Positions 54,778 through 64,000 of a DNA stretch of 64,000 nt are shown here, piece after piece. Made by a program: the position numbers and the translations under genes. Location: the NCBI GenBank assembly GCA_012656075.1, contig JAAKBF010000324.1, positions 1,550,001 through 1,614,000 on the forward strand, given 5' to 3'. The notes below the pieces were generated by a model. The model was given only the letters and a program-made list of their open reading frames with translations, did no database searches and was not told the origin of the DNA. This stretch comes from Phytophthora hibernalis. Its lineage: Eukaryota > Oomycota > Peronosporomycetes > Peronosporales > Peronosporaceae. Every line of letters begins with the position of its first letter. Within the stretch, counting starts at the first letter, position 1.

Positions 54778-55364
54778 ATGTCCACCTCCAGTTCCGTCGC
54801 CTCGTGCAGCTCGTCCACCCTGAGCTCGCTGCTCACGAACCAGTACATCTCGCAGTGCTCGACCGACTCGGGCTACTCGTTCACGGACGCGTCCATCCCG
54901 ACGCAGGACGTGATCGACCTCATGTGCGCCTCTAGCGCGTGTCGCGGTCTGCTGGCCGACGCGCAGGCTTTGAACCTGTCCGAGTGCATCCTGCCCGTGG
55001 GCGATAACATCCTGCTGCTGGCAGACCTCATCGACTACGTGCCGGCCCGCTGTCCGTCCGCCTCTGGCAGCGCCGCCACCACCGTCGGCTCCACGACCTC
55101 CGCCAACTCAGTCACGGCCAGCTCCACGGCCGGCAACGCCACCGCCAGCTCTAGCTCCAGCGACACCGTCACGGTGCCTTCCTCGGCCTCCAGCGCCACG
55201 ACGTCCACAGCCTCATCGGGGGAGACGTCGACTACGTCCGCTCCGTCCTCGGACACGTCGGCGGCCTCATTGTCCTCGGCTCCAGCACCGCAGCGTCGCC
55301 TGTGGGTCGCGCCATGGGTCTCATGTCCATCGCCGCACTGGCCGTGGTGACCTACTGTCTGTAG
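54778..55364 (+). pseudogene. elicitin-like protein without signal peptide, frameshifted tail
   Basis: The elicitin domain is clear: six Cys in the canonical order, with QCSTDSGYSF, DLMCASSACRGLLADAQAL, SECILPVGDNI and ARC at the end. Elicitins bind sterols and are secreted. A Ser/Thr-rich stalk follows. The ATG at 54778 leaves only nine residues before the first Cys, and no in-frame ATG exists upstream before a stop at 54661, so no signal peptide is encoded; a hydrophobic in-frame stretch (SLFFVILQ) lies just upstream without a start. At the 3' end the frame breaks at about 55270-55280; the shifted frame ends in a GPI-type tail (MGLMSIAALAVVTYCL) with a stop at 55364, while the unshifted frame stops at 55350. 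Probably a decayed or mis-sequenced gene. Confidence 0.75.
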
Positions 55365-55470
55365 GTTCCTAGTTAAGTTGCTGAGATCAATAGACCTCCT
55401 GCTTGTTACCTTTTGTCAACCATTTCGGTGTTAGATTGTGCAGGTCATTTGAGCATTTGCCAAGGCGGAC

Positions 55471-55560
55471 GCATGCGGACGTCTCAGCTGCTCGCCATTG
55501 TGCGCGACGTACTGCCAGACGCCCAACTCAAGGATGGCAGGGCGGTGCTCACATGCCCGT
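55471..55560 (+). pseudogene. fragment of the ankyrin-like family, copy 1
   Basis: MRTSQLLAIVRDVLPDAQLK and DGRAVLTCP resemble the start of the next copy (RRSQLVSIVRSLLPPDTTW ... LKDNKTVLM). It stops after 30 residues; further text to 55750 is not recognisable. Confidence 0.5.
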
Positions 55561-55765
55561 AACTTCTTCCGTGTCCGACCGTCGACTGGCCGTGGAGAAC
55601 AAACTTCGCTACGTGCTTGCCAGAGTTTCATGCGACGTATCATATTCCCAGTCGGCAGATTGCGTGACAACAAATTACATGTATTCTTGGTCGACTTCGC
55701 GAAGCAGCGCCTCATCCTGCCGACGCGTCCGTGGTCATTTTGGAGCATCAAGTTGACTGGACATT

Positions 55766-56834
55766 TTGTTGGATCGGACGAAGCTCATGCGAAGATCTCA
55801 GCTTGTCTCCATTGTGCGCAGCTTGCTTCCGCCAGACACGACTTGGCCGGACAGCCACAGCTTCCCACTCAAGGATAACAAGACGGTGCTGATGCTGGTG
55901 ACTGCAGTGGCGGATCCTCGACTGGCGGTGAAGCTCATCGACTTTATTTGCTCACGCACTGTCAATTTCTGGGCGAGAGACTGTCGAGGACGCCATGTGA
56001 TCATGAACGCTTGTGATCACGGTGTGCATCTTTCGGTTCTGCTGCGGTTGATCAAATGGGCCAAGAAGAAGGAACGCTACGACCTCGTCGCTCAGATGTC
56101 AAAGCGTGATACCGACGGCCTCGATGCAGTTGAACTTGCAATCAGAAAAGGTCACGGAACACTGGCATCGTGGCTACTGCGTCAACGGGTTCCTTCGACG
56201 TACTACGCGTCGCTGTGTCCTCACTATCCGCTAGAAGTACTGGAGCTGGCAATTGAATGGGGAACGAAGCGTGTGTAAGGATCGTCTTTGCCAACGAACG
56301 CGTCGTGGCCGATCTCCAGCCAGGGCTGACGGACGGCCTCAACCGCAGAGTGCGCTGATGCAGCGGCTAACGACCAAGAAGAGGCTTTTCAATATCTACA
56401 CCTGTGTTGGAGCTGCTGTACGTCGAAGCATGGCTGGAGTTGTGACTGCCATCTACAAGATCAACCCCCAGGAGACCCACCAGGCAGTTTGGTACGCTGT
56501 GCACAAGCTGCAATCAAAGTCGACAAACTTGGCTGCTGATCTTCCTCCGCTGCTTCGCCGAATGGCTAGATCCTATCTGCTGGACAAGTCATGGACGCAA
56601 CTCAACACGATCGTGCTGCTTCGGCAATGGAAGTTGCTGGTGAAGAATGGAAGCTCGAGGTCATCATGGTGGCCGATGAAGCGCCTGTGGAGACGTGATC
56701 GGCGCGACTGGGATGCAATTCCCTCACATCCGTTGTCAACCCTACCTAGCGAGGTGATTATGCTTGTGTTGGGCTTCTTACTGCAATCGGAGAGAGTCGA
56801 GATGAAGGAGACGAAGTTCTTGGTCGAGTATTAG
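55766..56834 (+). pseudogene. ankyrin-like repeat protein, copy 2, two frameshifts
   Basis: The N-terminal part shows helix-turn-helix repeats of ankyrin type: RLAVKLIDFICSRTVNFWAR, RGRHVIMNACDHGVHLSVLL, GLDAVELAIRKGHGTLASWL and PLEVLELAIEWG. The frame then shifts near 56262 and, to judge from copy 3, continues as NEACVRIVFANERVVADL. A second shift near 56355 leads to MQRLTTKKRLFNIYTCVGAA and a C-terminal half ending PSEVIMLVLGFLLQ at 56834. Function unknown; no other domain seen. Confidence 0.6.
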
Positions 56835-56869
56835 CCGTGCATATAGGTCTCCTAGGACGAGCTCCATAC

Positions 56870-57506
56870 GGAAGGCCAAGCTGTTCTTAATCGTTCGCAG
56901 TTTGCTGCCTCCAAACACAACTTGGCCCAGTGAACGTGATGTTCGGTTTGAGGGTGGTGATGCTGGTAGCCCGAGTACCAGGCCCTCAGTTGGCAGTTGG
57001 CCGTAAAGCTTATCGACTTCGTGTGCCCGCACACTGCCAATTTCTGGGCGAGAGATGCTTGGAGACGCCATGTCATCATGGATGCTTGCTATCACGGCGT
57101 GCATCCTTCGGTCTTGCTACGACTGCTCACGTGGGCTCGGAAGACCACTATCAGAGTGCTCGGTCCGATGCCAAGGCAGGATATCGATGGTCTGGACGCC
57201 GTGGAGCTGGCACTTCAAGGAGGACACGGAGTACTGGCATCTTGTCTAGTTGAACAGCATGGCCCGAGTTCGCACGACGACTTGCTGTGCAAACACTACC
57301 GGTACCAGCTCAACGTGCTCGAACTATTAATAGCCATCGAGTCCGGGTTCGAGCGGTGCGCTTTAAACGTCCTGGCCAACAAACGTGTGGTGCATCACCT
57401 TCAGCAGGAGCTACAAACGCCACGAAGGGGAGTCGAGCCGGGATCTGCCCAAAAGATATTTGTGCTGCACAAGCTGTGCACCATCACCCACCGATGTGCA
57501 TGCTGA
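56870..57506 (+). pseudogene. ankyrin-like repeat protein, copy 3, truncated
   Basis: It begins FLIVRSLLPPNTTWPS, parallel to copy 2, changes frame at least twice up to 57000, then reads well: VKLIDFVCPHTANFWARDAW, MDACYHGVHPSVLLRLLTWA, GLDAVELALQGGHGVLASCL and LNVLANKRVVHHLQQEL, with a stop at 57504-57506. The C-terminal half found in copy 2 is missing. Tandem arrangement with copies 1 and 2 indicates local duplication. Confidence 0.6.
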
Positions 57507-57938
57507 GTAGTATAGCGCTGCGTGTGGCTATATCAAAGCTCACTCTTCATTGTGGCCGCCCCCAAAGCTCCCGAGTCCTCCACGTTGATTTAGTGGCGCT
57601 TCGCCAACCTCTCCTCTCCGTTCGCTCGACGATCCTTGACGCTCGGTCCGTCGCTGGTAGATTCAACGCCTCTTTTTAGTTCCCACGAAGACTTCCAGCC
57701 CTTTTACGGTTGCAGTCGGCGGTGGATGCCGGTGGATGGAGCCACGCCAAAACCGATGTGGTAAGGCGGGCCGGGCCGCCTTCACGTGGCCAGCGCAAGT
57801 TGAAGCGACGCGCTTTCTGAAGTTGGTCTGACTCTTCGTCCCCATCTCTGTCTCCGCTCCCGGTCCTCTACACAACTGCCCGTTCGTCAAGTGTCTCCCC
57901 ATTTCCAAAGTCTCCGTCTGTAGATCAAGTCTCAAGTA
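57507..57938. other. intergenic; promoter region of the GPI-type gene
   Basis: No gene seen. CCCATTTCCAAAGTCT at about 57896-57911 is an Inr-like site some 35-40 nt before the ATG at 57939. Confidence 0.4.
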
Positions 57939-58373
57939 ATGAAGTTCCAGCTGCTCGCCGTCGCCGTCGTTTTGGCCCTCGCGTCCTCGAACGTCGAGGC
58001 GCAGACGCTCGGAGACAGCGTCGTCTCGGGCAATGACAACGGTGCCACCATGACCACTGAGAGCATCGCCGACAGCACCGCGGCCAGCACCACGACGGAC
58101 TCGACTGCCACGTCGGACACGCACGCGGCCGGCCACATGGGCGTGAGCACCTCGACCTCCTCTTCGGCCGAATCTTCGGGCATCGGCAGTGACGACAGCT
58201 ACACGACCATCTCGTCCTCGGACGCTTCGGCGTCGGTCGGAGTCGACAGCAGTGCCGACGCGGCAACCAGCGCCAGCGCTGCCAGTGCTTCCAGTGGCAG
58301 CAGCGACGCTCCTCGTGTGGTTCTTGCTGCGGGTGCCAGCCTGGTGGCTGTCGCTGTGGCTTGCATTCTCTAA
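57939..58373 (+). CDS. small secreted Ser/Thr/Ala-rich GPI-type surface protein
   Basis: 144 residues with an intact frame. The signal peptide MKFQLLAVAVVLALASSNVE is followed by an acidic Ser/Thr/Ala-rich body (for example DSTAASTTTDSTATSDTHAA) and the tail RVVLAAGASLVAVAVACIL. The layout matches the genes at 16147-18855 and 40788. It lies between the ankyrin-like cluster and the converging BDP1 gene. No function beyond surface attachment can be inferred. Confidence 0.8.
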   Translation: MKFQLLAVAVVLALASSNVEAQTLGDSVVSGNDNGATMTTESIADSTAASTTTDSTATSDTHAAGHMGVSTSTSSSAESSGIGSDDSYTTISSSDASASVGVDSSADAATSASAASASSGSSDAPRVVLAAGASLVAVAVACIL

Positions 58374-58550
58374 GCACCCTACACGCTGCTATCTATGCTG
58401 CCCCGAGTCAATGAACTACCTGTGCATCTGAAACCATGTTTGTTGTTTGTTTATCTGTGTCCTTGTCTACTACACCTTGTTACCTAGCGATAGAGACTGT
58501 CGATGCTCGAGGCTGCACTTACTTGTTTTTCTCCGGTGGAGATGAATGTA

Positions 58551-61096
58551 TCAACCGCTGAAGTCGAACGAGCCGCGTCTGCTGGGTGGGAACAGATCTT
58601 CGTCATTCTGCGTCTCCACGAACTCCTCCGTGTGCACTTGCGGCGTCGACATCGGCGACGAAACGATCGAGCTGGCTACTGAAGCCGTGTCATCGTCCTG
58701 TCCGTGACGCAGTAGATCCAGCTCCGTTTTGGGTTTTCGCTTTTTCCTCTGGGCCTCGAGCTTCCGGTGATCCTCTTTGTCTACCATCTGCGCAATGACG
58801 TCCACCATCTCTGAATCCAGGGGCGCCGCCGACGCACGCAGCGCTATCTCGATAAGCTTGGCGTGGTTCTTCTCCTCGTATTTAAATTTACTCTTCAATT
58901 CCTTTCGCTTTCGCGTCGGGAACAGCGTCGCCATCATCGAAAAGTTCGGACCGACCTGGCTAAGGCAGTAGTAGAACTGCTTTGTCTCCTCCTTGCCCCA
59001 GCGCTTGCCCGGGCCGTTCGGGTGGGAAGAATTGTACCGCACACCTGAATGTCGAGGCGGTAGTCTACTCTCCCCACCAACGCTGCTTTCGCCAAGTGCA
59101 TCAGCCGTACGTTGAAGCTCGTCACCAAGCTTGATCGTGCTCTCCAGCACGACCATCTGTCCATCCACAATCTGCACCTGCGGCGTCACCAGCGATCCAG
59201 CAAAAGCCGCTGACTCCGAAGACACAGACAGCGATCGCACGCGGTTGAGCGCATTCACGTTCAAGAGGCTAGACCCTTCTCCAGAGTCCGTCATAGGCGC
59301 ATCCAAGGCAGCCTCTTCGCGCTCATGCCGCTTCATGCGCCTGCCCTTGGGCACAGTGAGTGCCAGCTCACCCATGGTCATTTGAGACGGCACCTTCTTC
59401 AGCAGTTCCTCCATCTTGCTGCGAGAGATTATGCCACTTCCAATACTTGTCACAATTGACGAGGCCGACGAGACCGTCGAGTTGCTGCGCTTCCTACGAG
59501 TCGGAGTCTTTTCTCGCGTGCAACCAGCGCCTGCGGCGTGTCACCGTCTTTGTTGTTGTTGTCTTCTCCCTCTTTCTCGTCGTTGCGAAGAAGCGACTTG
59601 GCCCACATCGTCGCGCGCTCACGTGCAGGCACGTAAACCTGAATTCAAAATGTTAGCTGCAATCATTAACAAAGCAGGATATCACCGATAACTTACATTC
59701 ATCTCGTTCTCAGGAAGATCCAGGTCGTTCGGGTTCACATCCTCAGTCATATCATCATCCGGTTCACTGCCTGAACTGCAACTACCATCAGTCTCACGGT
59801 AAGGCTGCGAGCGCTTGGCCGTTCTCCTTAGCTGCATACACAGACCCGTGGTTAGTTTCCCTCCAGCACAGGATAACGCAATAATTTGCGTACCGATCGA
59901 CGCGACGAGCTGGCGCCGCTGGTCTTAATAGCAGTGGCCTCGCTGGTCTTCCGTCGCTTTGTAGCCACCAGACGCTTTTTCTGCGTCGGGACAGTTCTAA
60001 CGCGAGTGGACTTCGGTGCGGTCGCACGCCGCGACTGCTGTGCATCGAGTTGCACATCAGGGATAGCCTTTCCATGATCCGGCGCAGGCTTGCCGCCTAG
60101 CATCAGCGGTGACGCCGGTCCGTCCTGGTTGCGAAGATTCTGTTGCTGCTGCATAGCTGAACGCCGCGGTGACTGGTGCGGTTTAATATCAAGCTTCCGA
60201 AGCAGTCTCTGCTTCATCGGGTTCGCTTGTGGACCTGTAGCCGGAGAGCTGCCAATGCTACCACCGCGAGGACGAGTCGCCGGAGAGCTACCAATACTTC
60301 CACCGCGCGGACGCATCACCGGCCTCGCTCGGTACACTGGCCCTGCCGACGTGATCTTCGCCAGTCTCTCAGGACGTCGCTGCACCGGCAGCACAATAGG
60401 CGAGCGCACGGTAGGCACGGGCCGTGTCCCTGAACTCTTGGAAGCAGCACTCGGAGACGTCGCCGACAGCGACCCACCGACCGAAATCCCACCCGCTCGG
60501 CGCGGCAGTGCAGCAGGTGATGTCGTTGCACCAGCAGCTGCAGCAACCGTGATAATTGACGCTGGCTTGGCCACCGCCGTTGGCTTGGGATTAGCCACCA
60601 GTGACGGTTTAACGACCGTCACCGAAGATTTAGCGACTGCTGAAGGCTTGGCGCCTGCAATTTTCACCATTGGAGCGGCATTTCTGGCACCGGAGGTTGT
60701 CGTCTGTTGCGTGATGGCTGGAGGCTTCTCGGACGTCTTCTTCGGCTGCAAAAATCACAATAAAAGTCACAATAGTCCTGCATTAATGTCTCGGCCCTTT
60801 CGGAGGGGGCAGAACGGGATTTTGATCCGATCTTGGCACCTCTGGGGTCTTCACTGTTTGCAATGCATCGTCCTTGGGGTTGTTGCGTTCTGCGGGCGCT
60901 GGACGCTTCGCGCGGGGCGCTACAAGGTCGACAAAGTACACAAAAAGTGAGGAAATCCATCGTTTGCAGCGAATTCGGCGCCGATTTGGGTGGGAAACGC
61001 ACCGTTGGACGGCTTGGCGCGCGGCGCGATCGGCATCCGCGAAGGTTTGCGGCCTTTGCTCTTGACCAGCAGCGGCACGCGCGACGCCGAGGCCAT
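58551..61096 (-). CDS. BDP1: TFIIIB subunit B'' (BDP1), SANT/Myb protein
   Basis: BDP1 joins TBP and BRF1 on tRNA and 5S genes to start Pol III transcription in the nucleus. The hallmark is the C-terminal extended SANT domain: GKRWGKEETKQFYYCLSQVG, PNFSMMATLFPTRKRKELKS and KFKYEEKNHAKLIEIALR. Suggested exons: 61096-61003 (ATG MASASRVPLLVKSKGRKPSR), 60919 to about 60842, 60745-59894, 59831-59697 and 59638-58551. Introns of 83, about 96, 62 and 58 bp follow GT-AG; the second donor (GAG|GTGCCA) is the least sure. Exon 3 is basic and Pro/Ser-rich with two copies of RPRGGSIGSSPAT. In the last exon the frame breaks at an A4 run (59509-59512); one extra A would join the two open parts. In such an essential gene a missed base is more likely than a mutation. 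Confidence 0.82.
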
Positions 61097-61343
61097 GGGG
61101 ACGGCCGGAAGACACGAACACTTGGCCACAGAAAATGTATGGCTTTGTCAAACAGCGGTCATGAACGACTGGTGATTGGCATAAAATCAAACAAAGGTTT
61201 CAGCCAATTACAGATGTTAAAGCAGTGATTGGATAGTTATTGTCCAATGAAAGGGAGGAAGGACTCCGCCCAGTCAACACAGCAAAGCCATTACCCTTTG
61301 AAGACACTCGACACAGGCTCCTCTCTCTCTCTCTAGACTCAGT
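61097..61343. promoter_or_regulatory. bidirectional promoter of BDP1 and the KH gene
   Basis: Only 247 bp separate the two divergent ATGs. The region has four CCAAT/ATTGG words, at about 61176, 61203, 61229 and 61242, three of them within 45 bp, and a CT-repeat tract (61318-61335) just before the KH gene ATG. Shared control of two RNA-metabolism genes is a reasonable inference. Confidence 0.6.
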
Positions 61344-63448
61344 ATGGCAGACATGGACCCGGTGGCACGTGCGCGTGAGATTGCGGCGCGTCTGGCGGCG
61401 GCTGCGATCCCCGGAGGCGACGCGCTGGGCAAGCGCAAGAGCCGGTGGGAGGTGCGTCATTTTACACGCGGTTTTAGCGAGATAAAGGCTGTTTTTAACT
61501 GACGGATTATTTTGCATCTATTTTTGTCTTCGTGTTTGTGATAGGGCGACGGTATGTTCCTTTGGTCCCAGTAGTTGAAGTTTTTTTGTGATTTGTGTAC
61601 TGAAGATCGCTTTGTGGTAATGTTACAGTGGACGGTGGTGCAAGACCTGCGCCTGGCATGGGCGACAAGAAGCGCAAGAAAGTGTACATCCCAGTGGACA
61701 AGTACCCGGATATCAACTTCATGGGTCTACTGATTGGCCCCCGCGGCTCCAATCAGAAACGTATGGAGGACGAGTCGGGCGCGCGTATCTTGATCCGAGG
61801 TAAGGGATCGTCTAAGGACCCCACGGGCGAACCCGACGAGAACGAGGAGCTGCACGTGCTCATCACTGCGGACACTGACGAGGCGCTGGCAAAGGCGCAG
61901 AGTGCGGTGGAGGACATCCTGTTCAATCCGCAGCAGGCCATGAAGCTCAAGCAGGAGCAGCTGCGCAAGGTCGCGGAGCTCAATGGTACATTGAACGACA
62001 ACTACGGCGGCGCGAGGAACGACGGAGAAAGTCACTCGAGTGGCGTCGGTCAGGGAGGCAACGCTCATTATGGTCCTGGCAGCGACGGCGCGGCTATTGA
62101 CATGAAGGTGCCTCGTGATCTGGTGGGCTACATTATTGGTCGTGGCGGAGAGACGATTCGCGACCTGCAGATGAAGAGTGGCGCGCACATTCAGATTGTG
62201 CGTGAGGAGGAAGGGGCCCCGCAAACTCCTGACCGCTACGTGAACATCAAGGGCAACCAGGAGGCACTGGATCTCGCACAGAGACTCATTCAGAACCTCA
62301 TTGACGAACGCCAGCAGAACCAGGGCGGCGGTGACAACACTGGCGGTTTCCGCGAGCGTGACGACCGTGACCGTATGGCGCGTTACGGTGGCATTAACCC
62401 GGACGGCACCGACTCGGTGGAGCTGTTGGTACCTAACGAGCGTGTTGGACTGATTATTGGACGCGGCGGCTGCACGATCAAGGCTATTCAGCAGCGTACG
62501 GGTACTAGCGTTACCATCCCTCAGACGCCAGACCCAAACCACCCCGACATGCGCTTGATCACTATTCGTGGTACGATGGAGGCGAAGGAGGCTGCCAAGT
62601 TTGAGATCGAATCTATGATCAATGAGGAGCCTGGACAGCGTCACGGCTACGGCGCGACGTCTGGCCAGACCATTTATATGCAGGTGCCCAACGACCGCGT
62701 GGGTGTCGTCATCGGTAAGCGCGGTGAAACGATTAAGGGTGTTCAGGACCGCCACGCTGTTCGCATCCAGATCCCGCAGGTACCGGATCCGGGCTCGAAC
62801 CCGCCTGTGCGCACGATTTCCATCCAGGGCCCTGCCCAGAACCTTGCTGGAGCGAAGGAGGAGATAGACATGGTAATCTTGCAAGGTGCCGGTACTCACA
62901 GCTTTGGTGGTGGCAGTGGTGGCAGCTACGGCGGATCCGGAAGCTATGGAGGCCAGTCCGAAAGCTATGGCCAGCAGCAACAACAATATGGAAGCTACGG
63001 AGCTCAAGGTCAACAGGACGCATATGCTTCGTACTACCAGCAGCAAGGTCAGCAAGGGCAGTACTACCAGCAGGATGCCTCTGCTACCGCGACGCCAGGA
63101 GCTGCTGCGGGTGGTGACCAAGCAGCAGCAACAACCGCGGCCACTGCGGACCCGAACGACCCGAATGCCTACTGGAACGGTTATTACGAATACGCTGCGT
63201 ACTACGGTGTGGATGCGGCCAACGCGGCTTGGGGTGTCACAGGTGCTGCGGCGCAAGCTAGTGCTGAGGCATACCAACAGTACCAGCAGCAGGCTGGTAC
63301 TGCTTCAGGAGATGCAACTGCTGCTGCCCCGGGCGCCGACGCATCTGCCACCACTTCTTCGACTCCTGCTAGCGACGCACCTGCGCCATCTACCAACGGC
63401 GCTGACTCATCTTCGGCCCTCGGAAGCCCAGCTCCACAGGTATGTTGA
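61344..63448 (+). CDS. four-KH-domain RNA-binding protein (SF1/FUBP-like)
   Basis: The protein probably acts in nuclear RNA processing. Exon 1 (61344-61450) encodes MADMDPVARAREIAARLAAA to KSRWE; a 7-nt microexon GGCGACG (61545-61551) and the main exon from 61629 keep the frame. KH1 (VYIPVDKYPDINFMGLLIGP, loop GPRG) is of the SF1/branchpoint-binding type. KH2 (VGYIIGRGGETIRDLQ), KH3 (VGLIIGRGGCTIKAIQ) and KH4 (VGVVIGKRGETIKGVQ) have intact GxxG loops, as in FUBP proteins. The C-terminus is Gly/Tyr/Gln-rich with an NAYWNGYYEYAAYYG motif, prone to self-association. The frame stops at 63446-63448, but the end (CCACAG|GTATGT) looks like a splice donor, so a small last exon may follow. Confidence 0.85.
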
Positions 63449-64000
63449 GTGCATTGTTGTGTGATTTGTGTATGCGGAATCCTGTCTGTCGGTCTCGATG
63501 CCTCTGTTATGGTCGTTCATCGAATCGCGCTAAACGATTCGCTGTGCCGTACCGCGAGCTTTTGGTTGCTATCATGTTTATCTGAGAGTTTGTGGTTGGT
63601 TACGAGCATGAGACGACGGAGATAGTGGCGATGCTCTTGTTGGTGAAGATGATGTTGATGATGCTTTGTTCCCTGTCTTGTGCCTATGTGGTGGTTTGGT
63701 CCATGGTCCTTGTGGTGCTTTGTGTTTCGTGATTCAATCGCTGTTCGAAAGACGCAAGGACCCCCAGGTACGGCTTAAGGCGTAATGCGTTGATCGACTG
63801 GAATACGAGACTTGGGTTTTGTTCAAGATAGCCAGCGGGTTGACGGCGGACGGGGCAAGCGCATGGGATCGAATGCTGAGAGGAATTTGAAGGACAAGGA
63901 GGCGTTTGCTGCATATTGGGTGGACAAGTTTGGGTGCTGTTTGTTATATCTGGTTGTGACCAAAGCTGAGGTGTGCTGGATCGGATTGGAGGAGCGCTAT
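63449..64000. other. 3' region of the KH gene
   Basis: Probably intron and last exon or 3' UTR of the KH gene. Several AG acceptors occur but none gives a convincing exon; no other gene seen before the window ends. Confidence 0.35.

Noticed and set aside
60783..61190. separate minus-strand gene upstream of BDP1
   Set aside because: Its useful parts are exons 1 and 2 of BDP1 once the GTGCGT...TGTAG intron is removed; the remainder is intron sequence.
61727..63277. 516-residue open frame antisense to the KH gene
   Set aside because: It mirrors the conserved KH coding sequence, is very Leu/Val/Arg/Thr-rich and has no start context or domain; it is a by-product of GC-ending codons on the other strand.
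1..64000. tRNA and rRNA genes
   Set aside because: I scanned for B-box-like GGTTCRANNCC words and rRNA-like stretches; the few hits lie in coding DNA and form no cloverleaf. A covariance search could still find one.

Overview
The window looks like a transposon-rich stretch of an oomycete genome, most likely Phytophthora or a close relative. The evidence is an elicitin-domain gene, a temptin-like secreted protein, several small Ser/Thr/Ala-rich GPI-type surface proteins, short 58-83 bp GT-AG introns, and genes starting about 40-60 nt after an oomycete Inr-type core promoter. Host genes sit in small islands between nested, mostly broken mobile elements.

Layout. 1-10788: a chromodomain Ty3/Gypsy element on the minus strand (Gyp1), whose left LTR lies outside the window. 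10324-11690: two inverted copies of its LTR; the second cuts the end of a dead MULE transposase gene (11691-13295). 13793-14267: a fold-back MITE. 15268-18855: four tandem GPI-type surface protein genes, three sharing one core promoter block. 18862-20853: a LINE remnant, a doubtful ORF and a non-autonomous hAT element. 21477-22807: ATG4, the autophagy cysteine protease. 23122-36438: a Copia element (Cop1) broken up by a TAA-type MITE, a piggyBac-like element and a complete Gypsy element with identical LTRs (Gyp3). 37477-41417: temptin-like gene, Qc-SNARE, hAT transposase fragment and a fifth GPI-type gene, flanked by a 78-bp inverted repeat. 44015-51290: a deleted Copia (Cop2) and a 5'-truncated Gypsy (Gyp2). 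51299-52216: a TIR element carrying a small zinc-finger ORF. 54778-58373: elicitin-like gene, three tandem ankyrin-like gene copies and a sixth GPI-type gene. 58551-63448: BDP1 (Pol III initiation factor) head-to-head with a four-KH-domain RNA-binding protein gene.

How the genes work together. The host genes fall into two groups. One is housekeeping: ATG4 (autophagy), a SNARE (membrane fusion), BDP1 (tRNA/5S transcription) and the KH protein (RNA processing). The other is cell-surface or secreted: six Ser/Thr-rich GPI-type proteins plus the elicitin-like and temptin-like proteins, whose tails are of the same GPI type.

The two observations I rate highest are these. Gyp1 and Gyp2 each have a long convergent ORF on the strand opposite to pol, just beyond the integrase, which may be a shared extra antisense gene of this retrotransposon family. 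The KH gene needs a 7-nt microexon to keep its frame. A caution: several otherwise healthy genes carry single-base frameshifts, three of them at homopolymers, so uncorrected indel errors in the assembly are likely and many pseudogene calls here are provisional.
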